Source: Stropharia rugosoannulata
Lineage: Eukaryota > Basidiomycota > Agaricomycetes > Agaricales > Strophariaceae
Assembly: GCA_028532985.1 (NCBI GenBank)
Contig: JANCIK010000009.1
Coordinates: forward strand, 1,736,001 to 1,800,000
DNA length: 64,000 bases
Reading direction: 5' to 3'
The position numbers were made by a program, and so were the translations under genes. Shown here one piece after another: positions 1 through 11,300 of the stretch. The notes under the pieces are model-generated. The model was not told where the DNA came from, ran no database searches, and saw only the letters and a program-made list of their open reading frames with translations. Positions within the stretch are counted from its first letter, which is position 1; each line of letters starts with the position of its first letter.

Positions 1-1549
1 CCTCCAGGGTTGAATGGTTTTCAGTCTGCTGATCAGCAACATATTCGTCAAACTCTGCTAGGCAACGGTCTTCAACAAGGAACCCCAGGCATGCTTAATT
101 TAGGTCCGACACAGTCGCGAAACGTACATCCAGGTTTTCAACAAGGACAGTCGGAAGCAGAAAAGCAGCAACAAAGGGTACGTTTTCATACTTCACTTCG
201 AATATATATCGGGAATGTCTTTACGTCGTTGGTTATGCTATTCATTAATATTTCATTTTCTTGTTTGAAGTGGCGCTCATTGTATGTTGCCTTAGAATAA
301 CTATTCATTGAAGCTAAATCAAGCCTCCCATGCCGCTTGGAGCTCCCCGAATGTCAATCCAAGTTCTCAATCTCAACAACCTGGCGTTAATGTAAGATAC
401 CCTTTGCATGGCATATAATCTTGAATAACCCAGATATTTTCAGCCAAATGGTAATTAATTGGCTTGTCATGACGTTCCCCATGAAGCTCATGGACGCCTT
501 TTTTGTTTTTTTTGGTTAACTTATATAGGGAACTTCCCCCAAAATCAAACGACACATGCACCTGGGGCTATTGCAACTCCCAATGCTCCTACGACAACAG
601 GACCCCAAGCGTTTACATCAAATGGATTGGAGTCGCATCCGAATGCAAATATACCTAACCCGAACGGTAATACAAACCCTCTGCCTACGCCAAGTAATAA
701 CACGAACCCAACTTCAACTTCAACGAGTCATGCACAATTTCCACAAACACCCGCACAGCAGGTCCTGATTAGCGCAGCCGATCGATGGGGTCTGTTGTCC
801 TTGATCGCGATGATGAGAAACGCGAACACAGAGGCAGATCATGGGCTTAGCACGATAGGAACGGACTTGGGAACGATGGGACTGGATTTGGGATATCCAG
901 GGTGAGTCTCACATTCTTTCTGTAATGTGAATATCTTCATATGTGATATTAGCAACCTGTACTCGACCTTCATCACTCCCTGGGCGGATCAGTCGGCGGC
1001 ACGGACGGTCGAACCCGATTTTCATCTGCCAGCTTGTTACCTTAGTGTTCAGGCGCCACCGCCTGGACCCGCAAAGGCTGGTCTGTTTAGCGATGAAACT
1101 CTCTTTTTCATGTTCTACTCAAGTCCCAGGGATGCGCTGCAGGAAGTCGCAGCCCAAGAACTGCAAGTTTCTACTTTAACGGATTTGCCTACATAACTCA
1201 ATTGCATTTTTTCAGATGGAACCGCAATTGGAGGTACCACAAAGATTTACGTTTGTGGATCACGAAAGAGAGCGGTACAACACCCTCTCAGAAAGTGCAA
1301 GGCGGCATGGGCGAGCAGGGGCAATATACCTTCTGGGACCCGGAAAATTGGACGAAAGAACGGAAAGAGATGACTGTATTGTACGCCGACCTCGAGGAGA
1401 AATCTCACCCGGCATTTGTTAATGGTCCCGGTCTTGTTCTTCAACCAGCGGCTTTGTCGCATCCTTCCGCACAACAGCCAGGGCAAGTAACATCGCAGTC
1501 ACAATTACCTACAAGAGGAGCATTCCAAATGGGAATGGCAGGCCTGTGA
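1..1549 (+). CDS. NOT2: CCR4-NOT complex subunit NOT2 (CNOT2), 5' truncated by window
   Basis: NOT2 is a structural subunit of the CCR4-NOT deadenylase complex; it pairs with NOT3/5 to dock on NOT1 and acts in mRNA decay and transcription. The N-terminal part seen here is low-complexity and rich in Q, N, P and T. The conserved NOT2/3/5 domain starts near 760 (DRWGLLSLIAMMR, then GTDLGTMGLDL, NLYSTFITPWADQ, FHLPACYL) and ends with NWRYHKDLRLWITKE, YTFWDPENWTKERKE and a tail to TGA at 1547-1549. Exons read by eye: up to 177, about 316-393, 444-450, 529-902, about 953-1162, 1216-1549. Two features are odd: the 444-450 exon is only 7 nt, and the intron at 1163-1215 has a GC donor. The domain order and motifs match animal CNOT2 closely, so the assignment is firm. 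The start codon lies upstream of the window. Confidence 0.95.
444..450 (+). other. 7-nt microexon in NOT2
   Basis: The bases CCAAATG lie between a TTTTCAG acceptor ending at 443 and a GTAATT donor starting at 451. Joining the upstream exon (ending GTT AAT) to these 7 nt and then to the exon starting at 529 keeps the frame and reads V-N-P-N-G-N-F-P-Q-N-Q. Skipping it would shift the frame before the conserved domain. This is a reading of splice sites, not transcript evidence. Confidence 0.6.
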
Positions 1550-2199
1550 AACGCCATTTTCGCCTTTTTTTTATCCGTCAATTCATCCGCATATCCTGTT
1601 ATTGGTACCATCTATCTGAGTAGCAGACCAATGTGACGTTTGTACTACTGTACTTAATTCAGTTGTCTGGGGTGCATTCCTTTCCCACATCCACTCCTAC
1701 TCCTACTCGTTTTGCGCTGCCCGATATATGCGGAAGTGTCATATATTCTCCGCATCGGTGACACTTCATGGTAAGTTGAGACGGAAGTTAACATGAACAA
1801 GTGGAGTATTGAGTCGACAAGTATAAATACTCTGGACTTCTTATTAGCTGTTGTTTCAGACTGTAATTACCAGAAAGCGCCCTCAAATTAGACGGCCACC
1901 TAAGGCCACTCACTCCGCGAATATTGCAAAGCCTGATGTGTGGGTTCTTCACGCTGATGATCGAATTGCCCACTCTCTCTTCTCGAACAGCAGGCTAGCT
2001 GCTGCCTGTTGCCTTGGAGCAATGGGATAGCATCCATTTTAATACCGACTTTGATCCACCGGTACCTCTGCTGTATAAAAATCTCGACCTGATCCGACGA
2101 CGAACCAGTAGGCAAGCATTTTTTTCAGTGTCCGGTGGTTTAACTTGAAACCATTAGAGTCGGACTTGAAAAAATCACATTACTACTATCGCGAACTAC
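1550..2199. other. Intergenic: NOT2 3' end / GGTase-I beta 5' flank
   Basis: No coding signal is recognisable in either strand. The first part should be the NOT2 3' UTR; the part next to 2200 is the promoter and leader of the prenyltransferase gene. Short ORFs on the minus strand here show no family resemblance. Confidence 0.6.
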
Positions 2200-3819
2200 A
2201 TGACTACTATTGAACTTCCTCGTCTTTCGCGCGCTGGGCATGCTGCCCATTGTAAGCGATGTCTTTCTGGTTCGTATATTATGTCTGTGCAGTCAGCCCT
2301 ATGTAACCTAACTCTCCTTCCCTACAGGACTTCCAGCCTCCCAGATAGATATTGATGGGTCAAGGTATGCATGTCAATTCATCTGCAACCAGAATAGTAC
2401 ACTACTGACATATGTACAGGCTGGCTCTGGCTTTCTACTGTATAGGATCGTTGGATCTCCTTGGTCTTGTTGAAGGCCAAGTTTCTCAGCGAGACCGCGA
2501 CTCTTGGAAACAATGGCTGTGGGAGCAACAGACGCGTATGCGATTTTTTGGGGGCCGTCCTTTCTTTCTTTAACCCACGCTTACGAGCATATTTCTAGGA
2601 GGAAAGTATGGCTCGGGTTTTAGACCAAGCCCATTCATGACTGGACTGCATACGCCTACACAATCACTATCTGTGAGTCTCTTCATCTTCAAATCGTCAA
2701 TGTAATGGCACATAATACCAGTGAGCTCAGATTCATGGTGATTACGATGCTCCTCACATTATAATGACATACACCGCCCTCCTTTCACTTGCGATTCTTC
2801 GGGACGATTTCACGGATTTAGATCGCCCGGGTCTTCTAATCTTTTTGCGTGCTTGCCAAAGGCAGGATGGAAGGTCAGTCAATCACCGCTTATGAGTATG
2901 TGACCTTGAGCTTATTCGACATTATCTAAGTTTTTCCACCGTTCCCGGGAGCAATGAATCTGATTTACGCACTCTGTATTGCGCATTTGCTATCAGTAGC
3001 ATGTTAAACGATTGGTCCGCGATAGATATACCTCGCGCTATCTCTTTTATCAATACATGCAGGGTATGTTTTCTACGTCTTTACTATATTCATACTTAAT
3101 ATCTTTATGAAGACTTACGAAGGCGGCTATGGCCAGGCACCCTTTTGTGAAGCACAAGGTTCGCGTGCCTAACGTCTCTCATTTTTTCCTGCTGATCAAC
3201 TCTACCTGCAGGAGGGACAACATATATCGCCGTGGCGTCTTTGAAATTGGCCGCGGATGCCTTGGGTGCACCGAATTATCTATTGCCATATCAGCGGTCG
3301 GAGACTGTCAAATGGCTTCTTAGGAACCAAGTGGAGTCGGGCGGATTCTCTGGACGCACAGGAAAAGATGCTGACACGTGCTACTGCTTTTGGTGTGGGG
3401 CAGCATTGAAGGTTAGTAGTATTCAGTAATAACATATACCGACTTTGAATGGATCGGATCCATACAGATTTTAGGTGCAGATGAATTAGTTGATTCAAAC
3501 GCCTTGGTCAGGTTTCTTGGGCGATGCCAATTTAAATATGGAGGAATATCCAAAGCACCAGGAGAAAATCCTGGTGAGTGATTTCGTTTGATAGCCTTTG
3601 GGAGACATCCACGAGCTGAGCATACTCACGCATCTTATAGATCCATATCACACATACCTTTCTCTTGCCGCGATATCTATGTATCCTCCTCAAGGTTTCG
3701 ATACGGAAAACACTCTTTCCTGGAAATTTGATCCCTTGGACCCATTATTGAATGCTAAACAAGAAACAACGTTGTGGATTAAAAGGCATATTCCAAGTCC
3801 AACCAATCGATCTTTTTAA
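2200..3819 (+). CDS. Geranylgeranyltransferase type I beta subunit
   Basis: This is the catalytic beta subunit of protein geranylgeranyltransferase I, which attaches a 20-carbon isoprenoid to C-terminal CaaL proteins such as Rho/Cdc42 GTPases in the cytosol with the FNTA-type alpha subunit. ATG at 2200 opens MTTIELPRLSRAGHAAHCKR; the first intron begins after TCT G in the GTTCGT donor. The prenyltransferase alpha/alpha-barrel repeats follow: RLALAFYCIGSLDLLGLVE, the YTALLSLAILRDD repeat, LRTLYCAFAISSML, the RTYEGGYGQAPFCEAQGGTTY glycine repeat and the ESGGFSGRTGK repeat. Zinc-ligand candidates are the D and C in DADTCYCFWC and the H in DPYHTYLSL. Several introns of about 50-60 nt interrupt it; stop at 3817-3819. 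The sequence fits PGGT1B/Cdc43 better than the farnesyl or Rab-type beta subunits (no long N-terminal extension, FIRACQ-like LIFLRACQRQDGRF). Confidence is high for the family and good for type I. Confidence 0.9.
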
Positions 3820-4242
3820 ACAGTCATTAGTATGTCAAGACTCCTCTCCTTATCCTAGTACTAGTACTAGGCTCGTTGCCATTTGAACACTTCTTTCTAT
3901 TCAAACTGTTGGGTATAATTATTAACCGCCATGAGGACTCGATGTTGGGCTGAGATCGACATTAATTACTTTATCCGATACACGCAAAGTACACACAAAA
4001 CGTATATAACTTTTGATATCATGAACCACGAGCCGAGTCTGTCTGTAGAGCCCTCTTGAAATACTGATGGAATTGAATATGTACTATAGCTACAAAATTA
4101 AAAATAGAACAACTAAAGTGTCTGAAACGTGGGAATTTGACTAGTCAGCAATGAACGTAGTGGGAAGGGCAGTGTGGCAGGGCACAGCGACGGCCATTTT
4201 GCGGGCATTTCACGCCAGCACCTGGCACTTTCCCTCGACGAG
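3820..4242. other. Intergenic: 3' of GGTase-I beta, 5' flank of LEA-like gene
   Basis: No gene recognised. A short direct repeat of CTAGTA occurs near 3855-3870. An ATG at 4151 opens a different frame from the downstream gene, and the downstream frame is closed by TGA at 4138, so any upstream coding exon would need splicing. Confidence 0.5.
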
Positions 4243-5582
4243 ATGGACTCAGACCGCAAGTCTACAGTATCATCGTTTTACGGAGCCAGGAAAACATCCT
4301 TCGATGCATTGAACCAGGACTACCCACCTCATCCTTCCGGTGCAAAACGTGATGATGCCTCGTCATTCTTCAGTCCAGAGAGAAGCTCTATGGATCACCT
4401 CAATGGCCCCAGGACAGGATCAGCTGGATACAACAGGAGTTCATTTTTTCATACAGGTCGAGAGGAACCGTTGAAAGGAGGTCGAGACGAAGAAATTCCG
4501 GAGGCCGATGCTTGGGATGTCTACGCCGATTTCAATAATACAGGTCCACGATACAGCTCTGCATTTGGAATGACACAAAGTCAAACTGCGTAGGTCTCTT
4601 CCAGCAGTGTTACTTCACTTACTGATTTGAAATAGTTATACGCAGCTTCCACCCACTCCTTCACACTCAGAACCTGCTGACGGCGATAACAAGGTTGAGA
4701 TGGTAACCGTCCCGGCACTGGGGGCGGAATGGGCTAAGGATGAACTACACGACATATCAAAGAAAGGGAGACGTGAAAAGAAACGTGAAGCAAGAAGTGA
4801 ATTTTGGAAATCATGGAATCGTGGAGAAAGAGGTTTGTGTGGACGTTACTTCACCAGGAAAGTTTTAGTTTTCTTCTTATTTGGCCTCTGCTGCGCGTGA
4901 GTACATACTTAGAGCCTCATAATCAAATAGTGACATTTCTCTAGGATTGGCGTTGTTCTTGCCTTCACCATCCCGCGAGTGCCTGCCTTTGGGTTCAATG
5001 GTGACACTCCTCTTGTCCCAGCTACTGGGGATTGGGAAAAGGCCATTCCGACCGCCTTTGCTCCTTCCGTTGCGAACTTCTCGTTTCCTGCCTTCGCATC
5101 TTTACAAGCTAATACTGGAAGTAACTTCTTGCCACTTAAATTCACTAGTTTGGAAGCCACGGTATTCGATCTCGATACGAATCGCCAGGTAGGAACGGGC
5201 AACATTGGAAAATTCACTCTCCCAGCAAAAGCGTTTCCGGATATACTATTGCCATTGAATTTCACTTATTTTGTATCCAACTCTAGTGATCAGACTTGTA
5301 AGTTTTCCCTAGTTTTGTTTTATTGGAAATTCAAACCTGTGTATCTAGTTCAAAACTGGTACAATGCTTGTAGAAACAGCGCTTTAGACCCCAACGGCCA
5401 ACGTCCAGGTTTGTGGGAGTGCAATCAATCATGTTTTCATGGTTAAACTGAATAACTTTACAGGTCTGAAGTTCCGTCTCCTTCTTGTGATGAAGATTCT
5501 TGGTTTACCGGGTTCTCATTCAACGTCAACACAAGTCACCAGTGCCAACTGCCCCGTGGAGCTGCCTATAAACGCTCCTTGA
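4243..5582 (+). CDS. Single-pass membrane protein with LEA-2-like outer domain
   Basis: Function unknown. The N-terminal about 180 residues are polar and low-complexity (RKSTVSSFYGARKTSFD, SSFFSPERSSMD). They are followed by a basic stretch (KKGRREKKREARSEFWKSWNRGERG, given here by its ends at about 4760-4830) and one strong membrane segment (RKVLVFFLFGLCCAIGVVLAFTIPR). The C-terminal domain after the membrane (PLKFTSLEATVFDLDTNRQ, GKFTLPAKAFPDILLPLNFTY) has the beta-sandwich look of LEA-2/NDR1-like domains. That layout is common in fungal plasma-membrane or vacuolar proteins of unknown role. Introns were read at about 4592-4635, 4898-4945, 5299-5349 and 5409-5464; the joined C-terminus ends PVELPINAP before TGA at 5580-5582. 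The start is uncertain: 4243 (MDSDRKSTVSS) is the first in-frame ATG, with the frame open back to 4141 without an ATG. The family call is inference from layout and pattern. Confidence 0.75.
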
Positions 5583-6028
5583 CGATTGTCCAGGCAACTT
5601 TCTTTTACATGGACTATATTATATAAACGGATCTTTGCTATCAATGGATGCACCTTCGGACTTGATTCAATTTTTAATACCTTGTTGATGTAGTTTTACT
5701 ACATCGCTATCCACTCTTTACCACACACTCGACTTGCCTTTAACTTGTACGTTTTATAGTGAGCACCAATGACTATGTTCTGACTAGTAACCTGATGTGT
5801 GTATCTTTGATTTGTTGAGGTTGTTTACGTAAGTGGAGAACGAATACCGGATGTAATTGATCGTCAAGAGCCATTAGTCCTAGTCAACCACCAACGGCCA
5901 ACTTGCACATGGGTTATGGGTATTTCAAGTCAGCCTCCAGAGCTACCAATCTACATATTAGTCCGCCACTTTAGGCACTTAGAGCGCAATTTCGTGTGAC
6001 GCCCATTCCACCTCATACGTCCTCAGTC
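5583..6028. other. Intergenic between LEA-like gene and tetraspanin
   Basis: No coding signal seen. It should hold the 3' UTR of the upstream gene and the promoter of the tetraspanin gene. The frame of the latter is open from 5996 but has no ATG before 6029. Confidence 0.5.
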
Positions 6029-7504
6029 ATGCGAAGACGTTCCGCTGGCAACATGGTTCATAGGCATAACGGGAATGCTGAGTTCACCTTCTCAAGTTCT
6101 CGTTCGCAGCCGAATGTACTTCAACGGAGGCTCTTTACGACTGCTCTGTCACATCCAACCAGAGAGGGTACGTGTTACACTTTCTATAATTATCATTGTT
6201 TCCTTTTCGCTTAGAGAGAAGTTGTATCCCGAAGGACACCACATATACCCAAGTGCATCTCTTTCCGATGGTGTTGAAGACAGTGTTACTTTGGAACCCC
6301 CCTCCTTATCTGAGTTTGGCAATAACGACACGGTATCAGAGCCTTCCACAATTCCTTTGTCCTCACATAAGACATCCACTTCAACAACAAACGACGACTT
6401 GCATACGCCCACTCAGAAGACTGATTCTTGCGGTGGCTGCCAAGTGCAATTGATGGTACCCTGTTTTATCACCGCGCCTATCGATTGCGGTCATCATGGA
6501 CTTATCCCCGCCGTTGGGACTACTACAAAATTCACCCACAAATGGCCTATGCCTAGAATGCTGAAGCTTGCGAACCGACAAATCGGTAGTATAGCGGCTG
6601 CACGGAGCAATAACCCTAGCCAGATAGCCACCCCATCTCTTGAAGAAGGTCATGTTTTGAAAATACATCACATTGTCTCTTGGACAATCTTCAAATGGAT
6701 GCACTTTCTCTCGGTTCTATCTGTCTTTGCTTACGGTTGCGCTTGTCTAATCATGGTCATCATGACTTGGTTCAACAGTACGTATCCATTTATCTACTGC
6801 ACGCGCCCTCTGATAGATTATCGATGACCTACTTAGCTTGGAAAGGTGCAGATGTCATGTATGTTGCAGACGGTGATATCCTCGTCCTTATTACTTTGAC
6901 TGGCGCTCTCTTGCTTTGCACTTCTCTCGTCGGAATCACTGGAATTTTTTTGAATTCTCGACCAATTCTGGCCGCTTATGGCCTTCTCCTTTGGCCTGCC
7001 ATGACTTCTCTTTTGGCAATAGGCTACATCAGTTATCGTCGATACTCTCTGTCACTGGACCATAAACTGAACTTCAACTGGAGCCGATACTACACACCAG
7101 CAGGGAGACGCATCATTCAAGATTCTCTGCAGTGCTGTGGTTTCTACAGTACTATGCATGAAGCGGCTCCGAGCCAGAAGTGTTACCTGAGGGCAGCATT
7201 ACCAGGCTGTAAAGCAGGCTTGTTTGATTTCGAGAGAGCTAATCTGCGCGGTATATGGAGATCCGTCTTTTCTTTGTTGCCGCTTCACCTGCTCAATATT
7301 TTAATCTCGTTACTGTGTGCAAACCACATCACGGCAACCTTTGGAAAGGGAGTAACACCACCATTGTATCGGCTCAGCCCGGGAGATGTCAAAACAGATG
7401 CAGATAAAATTCTAGGTCGCACGTATGACGGCTCCATTGGTATTGGAGGTATGATTCGACCTGATTGTAAACAAGAAGGCTCGTTTGGCGACGAAAAGGT
7501 CTAA
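6029..7504 (+). CDS. Tetraspanin, fungal Tsp2 type
   Basis: Tetraspanins organise protein partners in membrane microdomains; the basidiomycete Tsp2 class is distinct from ascomycete Pls1. ATG at 6029 opens MRRRSAGNMVHRHNG. A long polar N-terminal extension of over 200 residues precedes four membrane segments: SWTIFKWMHFLSVLSVFAYG, a segment around 6880-6950 (LITLTGALLLCTSLVGITGIF), one at about 6960-7035 (AAYGLLLWPAMTSLLAIGY) and a last one at about 7265-7320 (SLLPLHLLNILISLLCA). The large outer loop carries the signature LQCCGFYS plus the further cysteines in SQKCYLRAALPGCKAG. Introns were read at about 6168-6215 and 6779-6837. The first uses an acceptor a few bases inside an AG-rich run to keep frame (TRE joined to EKLYPEG). 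The C-terminal tail ends GSFGDEKV. The long serine-rich N-terminus is unusual for animal tetraspanins but normal in this fungal class. Stop at 7502-7504. Confidence 0.88.
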
Positions 7505-8341
7505 CCTCGCATTTCTGTCTTCCTTGTATGATCGCGTTCGGTTCCAAATTCCAATAACACTATTTTCTTGTTGTCAAATGAACCAAATTGATGTAAGGTG
7601 ACATACCTTCTGAGTAATTATGGTGCAGAGGTTGCCAGTAAACGGGCAAATAAATGTCGGCGATCGTGGCGAGAAATCGCGCACTGTCGCGTCGAGGAGT
7701 AGGCCGAAGACCCTGTGTATGAGGACTATGTCCCGTCGCCTCTATCGAGGGTCATACTTATCGAGGCCATTAACGTATCACGTGACCAAAAAGAACGGTA
7801 GCGCTACTTGTGACATGTGACTGCTCAGCGCTCAGACTGCTCCTTTGCTCTTTTGACTTGACTTTGACAGGACTATTCGCCTGTCTATTTCTTCATATTT
7901 CCATTCAGTGTCTTCACTATCTTTTGAAGCTTTGGCTGAGCTCTGGTCATCATCCGGGAACAACTAGAGAGTTCACACATCCATCCAAGGGAATCATTTC
8001 AAGGCCAATCGCTAACTGCTCAGCCATCTTGCCACCTTGTAGACGACAGTTATTTACGTGGTACTTGTCCGCAGATACGCTCTTCACGTATTTTGGATCA
8101 GCTTAAAGAGAGGAGAAATCCACCAGGGCTTCCTTGTGATGTATCGTCGTCCCCTTGAACAGAACTAACAATTAATACAATAATTATAGTCTATTGTAAT
8201 ACTCCTTCTTGCCTCCTTCCATCAGTATTGACTAATTCTGGGTAAATACAACTTCCTTTTGAAGCGTTTTGCATTTTCTAATCACTCGATGTGCTCTTCC
8301 AACTCTCTTCAAGCTGATTTTTGACTATAATTATACAAGAC
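7505..8341. other. Intergenic between tetraspanin and WDR7-like gene
   Basis: No recognised gene. Short open frames at 7620-7820 and 7810-8106 have no family resemblance and I treat them as chance. A perfect TCACGTGA palindrome sits at 7778-7785 in the upstream region of the WDR7-like gene. The frame of that gene is open from 8321 but the first ATG is at 8342. Confidence 0.5.
7778..7785. promoter_or_regulatory. TCACGTGA palindrome (bHLH-type site)
   Basis: A perfect 8-bp palindrome containing the CACGTG E-box core lies about 560 bp before the WDR7-like start codon. Fungal Cbf1/Tye7-type bHLH factors bind this kind of core, so a role is possible. One 8-mer in intergenic DNA is weak evidence by itself. 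Confidence 0.25.
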
Positions 8342-11300
8342 ATGAATATGTCTGATTTCTGTGTTCCGTTCACGTTTCCTGTAGCCGCCTCTTCTCACCC
8401 GGAAGGTGGCGTAAAAGATGGTGGAAACCATTTAGAGCGAAGCCTAGCAAATTCGAGACCTACAAGCATTGAATATTGGAATGGAGAAATATACCTAGAC
8501 TCACAAGCCGTTGGAAGCAGTGGAATAATCCTTGGTTGTCAAGATGGAAGTATCTATGTCCTATCTCCTCCTGTTGCGCCATATAAGCCTACCATTCGCA
8601 AACAACATAATTCTCATGCCGACTCTGACAATGACTTCAAAATAACCAGCTTCAACTCGTCCACGAGCTCATTTTCTCCTGCCTTGACAATCACTTCACC
8701 TACTTTCCATTTCACGGCAAAACCTCGCATAGTCTCTGGAATCACTGCTGTTCCAGTCGAAGCTCCGAAAAACTACGTCGACTTCGAAGATGAGCCAGAT
8801 AAACTGAAGGATATCTTGAAAGGTAGGAACCCGAAAGACAGACGACCAGTCATGGAAGCGCCTTCCGGGAAAAGTTCTAAATCGGCAACCCCTCCTGTCT
8901 CTCCTACTAGAAGTCAAAGTGGAATACCAAGATATGCTTTCTCATCTACAAATTCTCGTGCTTCCTCCCCCGTCGTTTCAACACCTGATTCACCACATGA
9001 GTCGACTGGTCCGTCTCGTTATCCGTGGGCAATGCTGTATCATATTATAGCCTCCACGAATATTCTAAATAACCCAGTGCGAGCACTCAAAGTTTTTGGG
9101 AATAACAAATACTTTGCTGCACTTCATGCAAATGGGTGAGCATCATCGCTGTCATTCAATCTTCGTATTATGACAAGCACCTTGGTAGAATTCTTCATAT
9201 CTATCTAACGCAAGATGGGCTCCGTATATCTTCCCTGAGAATTCGGGAGCATTCAAAACTCCAAGGAACATGGACCTGGCTAGATTTATCTGTGCTATCC
9301 ATTGACGGCGTATGTCGATTTAATTATCTTTAATGTCGTACTTCAACATAATCTGCCAGTGTATTGTCATAGTAGTTGTTGGGGAGAAAGACAACCTCAC
9401 TCCTTCATTGACTCAAGGCTCAGAAGATATGGCATTGCAGAGTGCCTCATGTATTTTCATTGAATTCACCCAGGCCCCTTCCAATAGCAAGCTACTGGTC
9501 TTGAGGCAAGTACACGTCGACAGTCCAGCAGATGGGATAATTGTCAAGGCTGGAATTAGTAGATTCTTCCAGCTACCACCAAAATCAGTTACTAACGAGC
9601 ATTCCTTAGATACTATCATGCTGATGTTTGTCAGCATTGGTGGCAATCTTCTACAGAGGGAATTTCCACTTCGTTCCACCCCTTCCTCTCATGAACCTCA
9701 GGAGTCTTATCCAAATAGCAGCCATTCTTCAGGCTCTCATTTGGCTGTCCCAAATATTTTCAAGTCTGTAATGTCACGCTCTTCCGAACAACTAGTGGCC
9801 GAGGAACACAAGAGTTTATTGTATGAATCCTTCTTAAACGAAGGGTTTTCGGAAGCGCGAGACTTTGGTTTCTTGCAGAGTGGTCTGGCACCTTTAGGTA
9901 TGCGGTGTTTCATGCTTGAAGGGCACGGTTCGTTTCTCGGCGGAACATGGACACAAGAAGAATTGCTAGTAGGTCAGCCTTAAGCAATTCAGTTCGCCAT
10001 AATGTCATTTTTTTGCAGCTTTTTCAGCACACAGGACAAAGTACTCGGGTTTTCCTACGCTCGCCAATTGCTAAAATTAAGTGCATAACATGGCTCACTC
10101 AGTCAGTCTATGTGTTACATTTCGAGGTGTGTATACCCCAGAAATCCTTTCGTTTTAAACGCTCAAACTCTGGCTAAGCGTCATATTGAAATCCATCGAG
10201 TGAAATACGTTGACGAAAGCAATGATGAGGTCGACTGTTATCTGATTCATGATCCACCGTTACAGGCTTTGTACGTGTAATCAATGTTGTGCTGCATTTT
10301 CTTACTAACGCCTCTTTTTTCAGGACTGAACAGATTGGCAGAATAGATATCAGAGAACACGAAGCCATAAAATTTAATCATACCCGGTCCATTATCTACG
10401 TTGAATTCGCAGAAGATAAGCAACAGGTTTTGCTGCTTAACTTAGAGAGCGAAAGTCTCAGGCCTTCTAAGCTCGGCGCCTGCATTCTATGGAGCTCAGA
10501 AGTGTTATCTAGAAATAATTCTGAAGTTTATCCAACATCTTTGTTACCTTTGGACCATGAAACCGTAGCACAAGGCCATTGTAAGGATCTACTTCCACTC
10601 GAAATAGTAAAATTCATTCTGTACTTTTCTAGCCGATGGATACCTGCGACAATTCTCATTATCACAACTGTCCATTCAAAAGGAGGATACAGACAACTCT
10701 AAGACGATATCTCCGATAAAAGTGTCTGACCATCCTCTAAATGGACATGTTATAGCCCTACATACTGTCCGAAACTATCGCACTAGAGATGTTTTCATTG
10801 CAGGAGGGGGTGACGACGGATCTATTGCCTTTTGGAATGTAAGGTACGTAGCTTGCAATGTAATGCACAATTTTCTTGACAAGCACACGACAGCACCTTT
10901 GAATTGGCTGCACGCTGGACCATATTCGCGACCCCACTCGTCTGCGTAATCCAGCTAGAGGAAGAAAAGATAGGCACACTACGCGGTTGTGTCCTATGTG
11001 TATCTGAAGACGGCAGTATAGCTGTAATTGTCGTCGACGGGTTTCATCTGTAAGAAAAGGTTTTTTGCTACTGTACTCATGATTCAACGTTCCTATCTCG
11101 TAGCTTATACCTCATTCCCGGGTCTGTGGCCCCGCTGGCACGTATATGTATAGGGGGTAATAACCTTCTCCTTTTATATTCTGACCACCGCGCTCGGTTG
11201 TGGGATGCACAAACGAAAGAGCTGTGGCGATCTATGGCTCAAGATAAGGCTTTGGATATGTTAGGTCAAGGAGGATGGGCAGAGTTGTACGTCCTGTTTC

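Noticed and set aside
7620..8106. Two small genes between tetraspanin and WDR7-like genes
   Set aside because: The frames are short, without motifs, and lie where the promoter of the next gene must be.
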